DNA of 15,648 bases from Candidatus Methylomirabilota bacterium. GTDB lineage: Bacteria > Methylomirabilota > Methylomirabilia > Methylomirabilales > CSP1-5. The notes under the pieces were generated by a model, which did not search any database, was not told where the DNA came from, and was given only the letters and a program-made list of their open reading frames with translations. Each line of letters starts with the position of its first letter. Position 1 is the first letter of the stretch. The stretch lies in contig JAKEGQ010000172.1 of the NCBI GenBank assembly GCA_022615475.1, forward strand, positions 1 to 15,648, in the 5' to 3' direction. The position numbers were made by a program, and so were the translations under genes. Below are positions 13,593 through 15,648 of the stretch, one piece after another.

Positions 13593-13610
13593 AAAAAACC
13601 CAGGGCGGGT
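13593..13610 (-). terminator. Weak intrinsic terminator after the AsmA-like gene
   Basis: Minus strand: ACCC, a 5-nt loop GCCCT, GGGT, then a run of T (six with the stem base), 17 bp after the AsmA-like stop. The stem is only 4 bp (5 with a G-U pair), so termination would be partial at best. Confidence 0.33.
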
Positions 13611-13626
13611 CAATCTCGCGACCGCG

Positions 13627-15648
13627 TCACTTCGAAGCGGTGGACTTGCGGTCGGGGGCCAGCGCCGAAGGCAGCTCCAGCAGGCGACGGAAGATGCCGA
13701 AGAGCCCCCGTCCGAGGGACTCCTCAGGCACGGCAGCAACCCCGGGCTCATCGAGCGGTCCCTCGACCTTGATGGCGACCACCAGCACACTCCGCTCCTT
13801 CCCGAAGAGGAGAGGGCCGAGGACCGGGATTCTGCTCAGCTTCATGGCATTGATCACCCTATCCATCGTGCGGAGCGGCTGCACCGCGAGGAGCATATCG
13901 ACTTCCTTGCGCCCCAGGTCGATGGTGCCGACGCCGCCAATCTTTATCGTGTCCGACACGAACGTGAGATTCCGGGTCTCCAAGACCCCCCGCTTTAGCT
14001 CGAAGCTCGCCCTAAGGGAATCGTAGGGGATTCCCCTCACGGGGTCCGGGGTCAGATTGAGGATCCGCAGGATGTTGGCCAGGACGGTGAAACCCAGGAT
14101 CTTCCCATCCTTCACGGCCAGCTTGAGCTTCGCCGCCGGAGACTGCTTGAGCTCTTGCCAGCGGCTCCCCCCGGCCGTCACGGTTCCCCAAAGGCTTGTC
14201 TGCCCGCTGACACTCCGCTTGTCCTTCTCGCTTCGGAGAAATACCCGTTCTCCCCTGGCCTCATCGAGAAGGAGATCGAAGGCCCACCGCCACCCCTTCC
14301 CCTGCCCTCGCGATGCGATCCCCGAGACGCTGACCTTTCCCCCCGCCCAGCTCCCCTCGAGGGCCGGGATCTGAATCTTCTGGTCTTCGAAGCTCACCTG
14401 CCCCGCAATTCCCTGAAAGGGCTCTGGATGGTCGAGCAGACGAAAACCACCGCCTGCCATCTTGATCCACCCGGTATATCGGGGCGCTTTCCACAAGCCC
14501 GAGACCTTCAGATCGATCTCTCCGGTTCCCTTGCCGCCTCCGATGATCCCTGGGTAGTACAGGGCGAGGGCCAGGGGAATTTTGCCCTCCACGCCGACAT
14601 CCACCGCTCCCCCAAATGCGATGTGGCCCCGCGCGTTCAGCCACCCCGTCTTCCCGGTCACGACGAGGGGGGAGATGCTCAAGGTCTTTTCGCGGAGGTC
14701 GATGCGGAGCGGCTCGGCCATCTGAAAGGTGTGGCCCCGGATCCGAAGGGAGGGCGCTTGAAGGTCGACGGCGAGCCTCGTAAGGCGTTCTCGCGCGAGA
14801 TCCCCGCCCACTGCAACAGTACCCGACCCGGTGCCTGTCCCCTCCTGAAGGGGAGGAAAGCCGGTGAGCGCAAAGAGGGGTGCCAGCTCCGCGTCCGTCA
14901 AGTTGACTTGCGCCTCGTAGGGGTAGGGGGAGATCGCCTGCACTCTTCCCGAGATGGAGTAGCCCTGGTTTGGGAGGGCCAGATGAGCAATGATCTTCTG
15001 ATCCTGCAAGATAAGGCCCCCCCGCCCGGCCCCGAGGGGAACCGTGCCGTACCGGAGGGCCGTGAGATGGTAGTCGCCCCGAATTGTTGGGTGGTCGATG
15101 TTCCCTTCCCCCTGCAGCTCGAGCTGCATCTTGCCGGTGAGATCCGTGCCCGCGAAGAGGCGAAATGCCTCCAGGGAAAGGCGCGGTGCGGCCAGGCGGA
15201 AGCTCATTCCAAGGTCCCCGAAGTGGAGAAGGCCGCTCCCATTCACGTGCTCGGCCCCGCGCAGGAGACGCACCTCCTCAAACTGGAGACGGCCCGGCTC
15301 AAGCTTCAGATTTGCCTCAGCTGTCTGCCAAGGCTCCCCCCAGAGGGTCGCATCTTTAATCAGAACGCGCCCCAGGCCCTCGAGCCGCGCAGGAACGCCC
15401 ACGACGCTGGCGTCGAGACTCAGCTGGCCAGTCGCAGGGATCTCTCCCCGCACAAACAGGGATAAGAAATCCCGCAGGGCACCGCTCCAGTGTCCCTCCG
15501 CCTCGATCCGGAGATCCTGCCCGAGGTCGAGGGTCTTCTCTTCCTCCGGCAGCACCATGCGGAGCCGAATGATGCCGATACTTTTTCCCTGGGTCACGAC
15601 GAGATGGGGCGCGAAGAGCGTCCGCTCCGCCACGGTGACCGCTCCCCG
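13627..15648 (-). CDS. AsmA/YhdP-like envelope protein, N-terminal part beyond the window
   Basis: The frame is open from the stop at 13627 to the window edge; 673 residues are visible. The protein is rich in alternating beta strands of the LKLEPGRLQFEEVRL type, as in the repeating beta-groove of AsmA, YhdP and TamB proteins. The C-terminus fits the AsmA-like C domain: FVSDTIKIGGVGTIDLGRKEVDM, then TMDRVINAMKL and SRIPVLGPLLFGKERSVLV, a motif often seen near the end of YhdP-like proteins. Family members are inner-membrane-anchored periplasmic bridges implicated in phospholipid transport to the outer membrane. No membrane anchor is visible; it should lie in the missing N-terminus. A GTG at 15633 could be read as a start, but codons continue upstream without a stop and no signal sequence follows it, so I treat the gene as truncated. 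AsmA-like versus TamB-like is not fully settled. Confidence 0.8.
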   Translation of the reverse strand, partial: RGAVTVAERTLFAPHLVVTQGKSIGIIRLRMVLPEEEKTLDLGQDLRIEAEGHWSGALRDFLSLFVRGEIPATGQLSLDASVVGVPARLEGLGRVLIKDATLWGEPWQTAEANLKLEPGRLQFEEVRLLRGAEHVNGSGLLHFGDLGMSFRLAAPRLSLEAFRLFAGTDLTGKMQLELQGEGNIDHPTIRGDYHLTALRYGTVPLGAGRGGLILQDQKIIAHLALPNQGYSISGRVQAISPYPYEAQVNLTDAELAPLFALTGFPPLQEGTGTGSGTVAVGGDLARERLTRLAVDLQAPSLRIRGHTFQMAEPLRIDLREKTLSISPLVVTGKTGWLNARGHIAFGGAVDVGVEGKIPLALALYYPGIIGGGKGTGEIDLKVSGLWKAPRYTGWIKMAGGGFRLLDHPEPFQGIAGQVSFEDQKIQIPALEGSWAGGKVSVSGIASRGQGKGWRWAFDLLLDEARGERVFLRSEKDKRSVSGQTSLWGTVTAGGSRWQELKQSPAAKLKLAVKDGKILGFTVLANILRILNLTPDPVRGIPYDSLRASFELKRGVLETRNLTFVSDTIKIGGVGTIDLGRKEVDMLLAVQPLRTMDRVINAMKLSRIPVLGPLLFGKERSVLVVAIKVEGPLDEPGVAAVPEESLGRGLFGIFRRLLELPSALAPDRKSTASK

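Larger units (their letters stand above)
13500..13626. other. Intergenic region between the AsmA-like gene and rfaE2
   Basis: 127 bp, both neighbours on the minus strand. It holds a weak terminator for the AsmA-like gene (13593-13610), a candidate extended -10 for the rfaE2 operon (13560-13568), a short alternating GC run (GCGCGCGCG near 13535), and a 6-2-6 inverted repeat TCTGCG/CGCAGA at 13500-13513 directly before the GTG codon at 13499. Confidence 0.5.

Noticed and set aside
14155..15465. 436-codon plus-strand frame opposite the AsmA-like gene
   Set aside because: Low-complexity, Pro/Arg/Gly-rich translation with no family features; the minus-strand frame has clear AsmA-like beta repeats.

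Overview
This is a gene-dense, GC-rich (roughly 60-65% by eye) chromosomal segment of a diderm (Gram-negative-type) bacterium. The outer-membrane logic is clear: a SurA-type periplasmic chaperone, a heptose-phosphate adenylyltransferase for LPS, an AsmA/YhdP-like envelope protein and an EnvC-type amidase activator. The content would fit a GC-rich lineage such as Methylomirabilota/Rokubacteria, Nitrospirota or a deltaproteobacterial group, but nothing seen here fixes the phylum. I found no rRNA, tRNA, CRISPR array, transposase or phage gene.

Layout. (1) Positions 1-1472: the 3' part of radC overlaps a small, degenerate PilZ-domain gene; a second, canonical PilZ gene converges on it. (2) 1473-1758: a 286-bp gap, with no convincing gene, holding an AT-rich 10-bp tandem repeat. 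(3) 1759-2998 (minus strand): a membrane-anchored TPR protein and a YqgE/AlgH (UPF0301) protein with a twin-arginine signal peptide, behind a promoter with a perfect -35 box. (4) 3031-7297 (plus strand): a 22-bp palindrome, then ftsE-ftsX-envC in tight succession, then ctpA (S41 protease) behind its own extended -10 promoter. (5) 7303-8515: tsaD, bracketed on both sides by short inverted arrays of tandem oligomers, octamers before it and heptamers after it. (6) 8525-15648 (minus strand): surA, mfd and rfaE2, whose start and stop codons overlap (transcribed rfaE2-mfd-surA), and upstream of them the 3' part of a large AsmA/YhdP-like gene that runs off the window.

How the genes fit together. FtsE (ATPase), FtsX (membrane channel-like subunit) and the degenerate LytM protein match the FtsEX-EnvC system that switches on septal peptidoglycan amidases. 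The adjacent S41 protease belongs to a family known in some bacteria to degrade peptidoglycan hydrolases, so 3141-7297 reads as a cell-wall-remodelling control module. The minus-strand cluster combines envelope biogenesis (AsmA-like protein, heptose activation, outer-membrane protein chaperone) with transcription-coupled repair.

The most unusual material is non-coding. Two different oligomer arrays share one architecture (tandem GCT-headed 8-mers or GAG-headed 7-mers, left arm on plus and right arm on minus) and sit directly against the two ends of tsaD. The first ends 7 bp from the tsaD start codon, where a ribosome binding site would be expected. They are not CRISPR and match no repeat family I can name.
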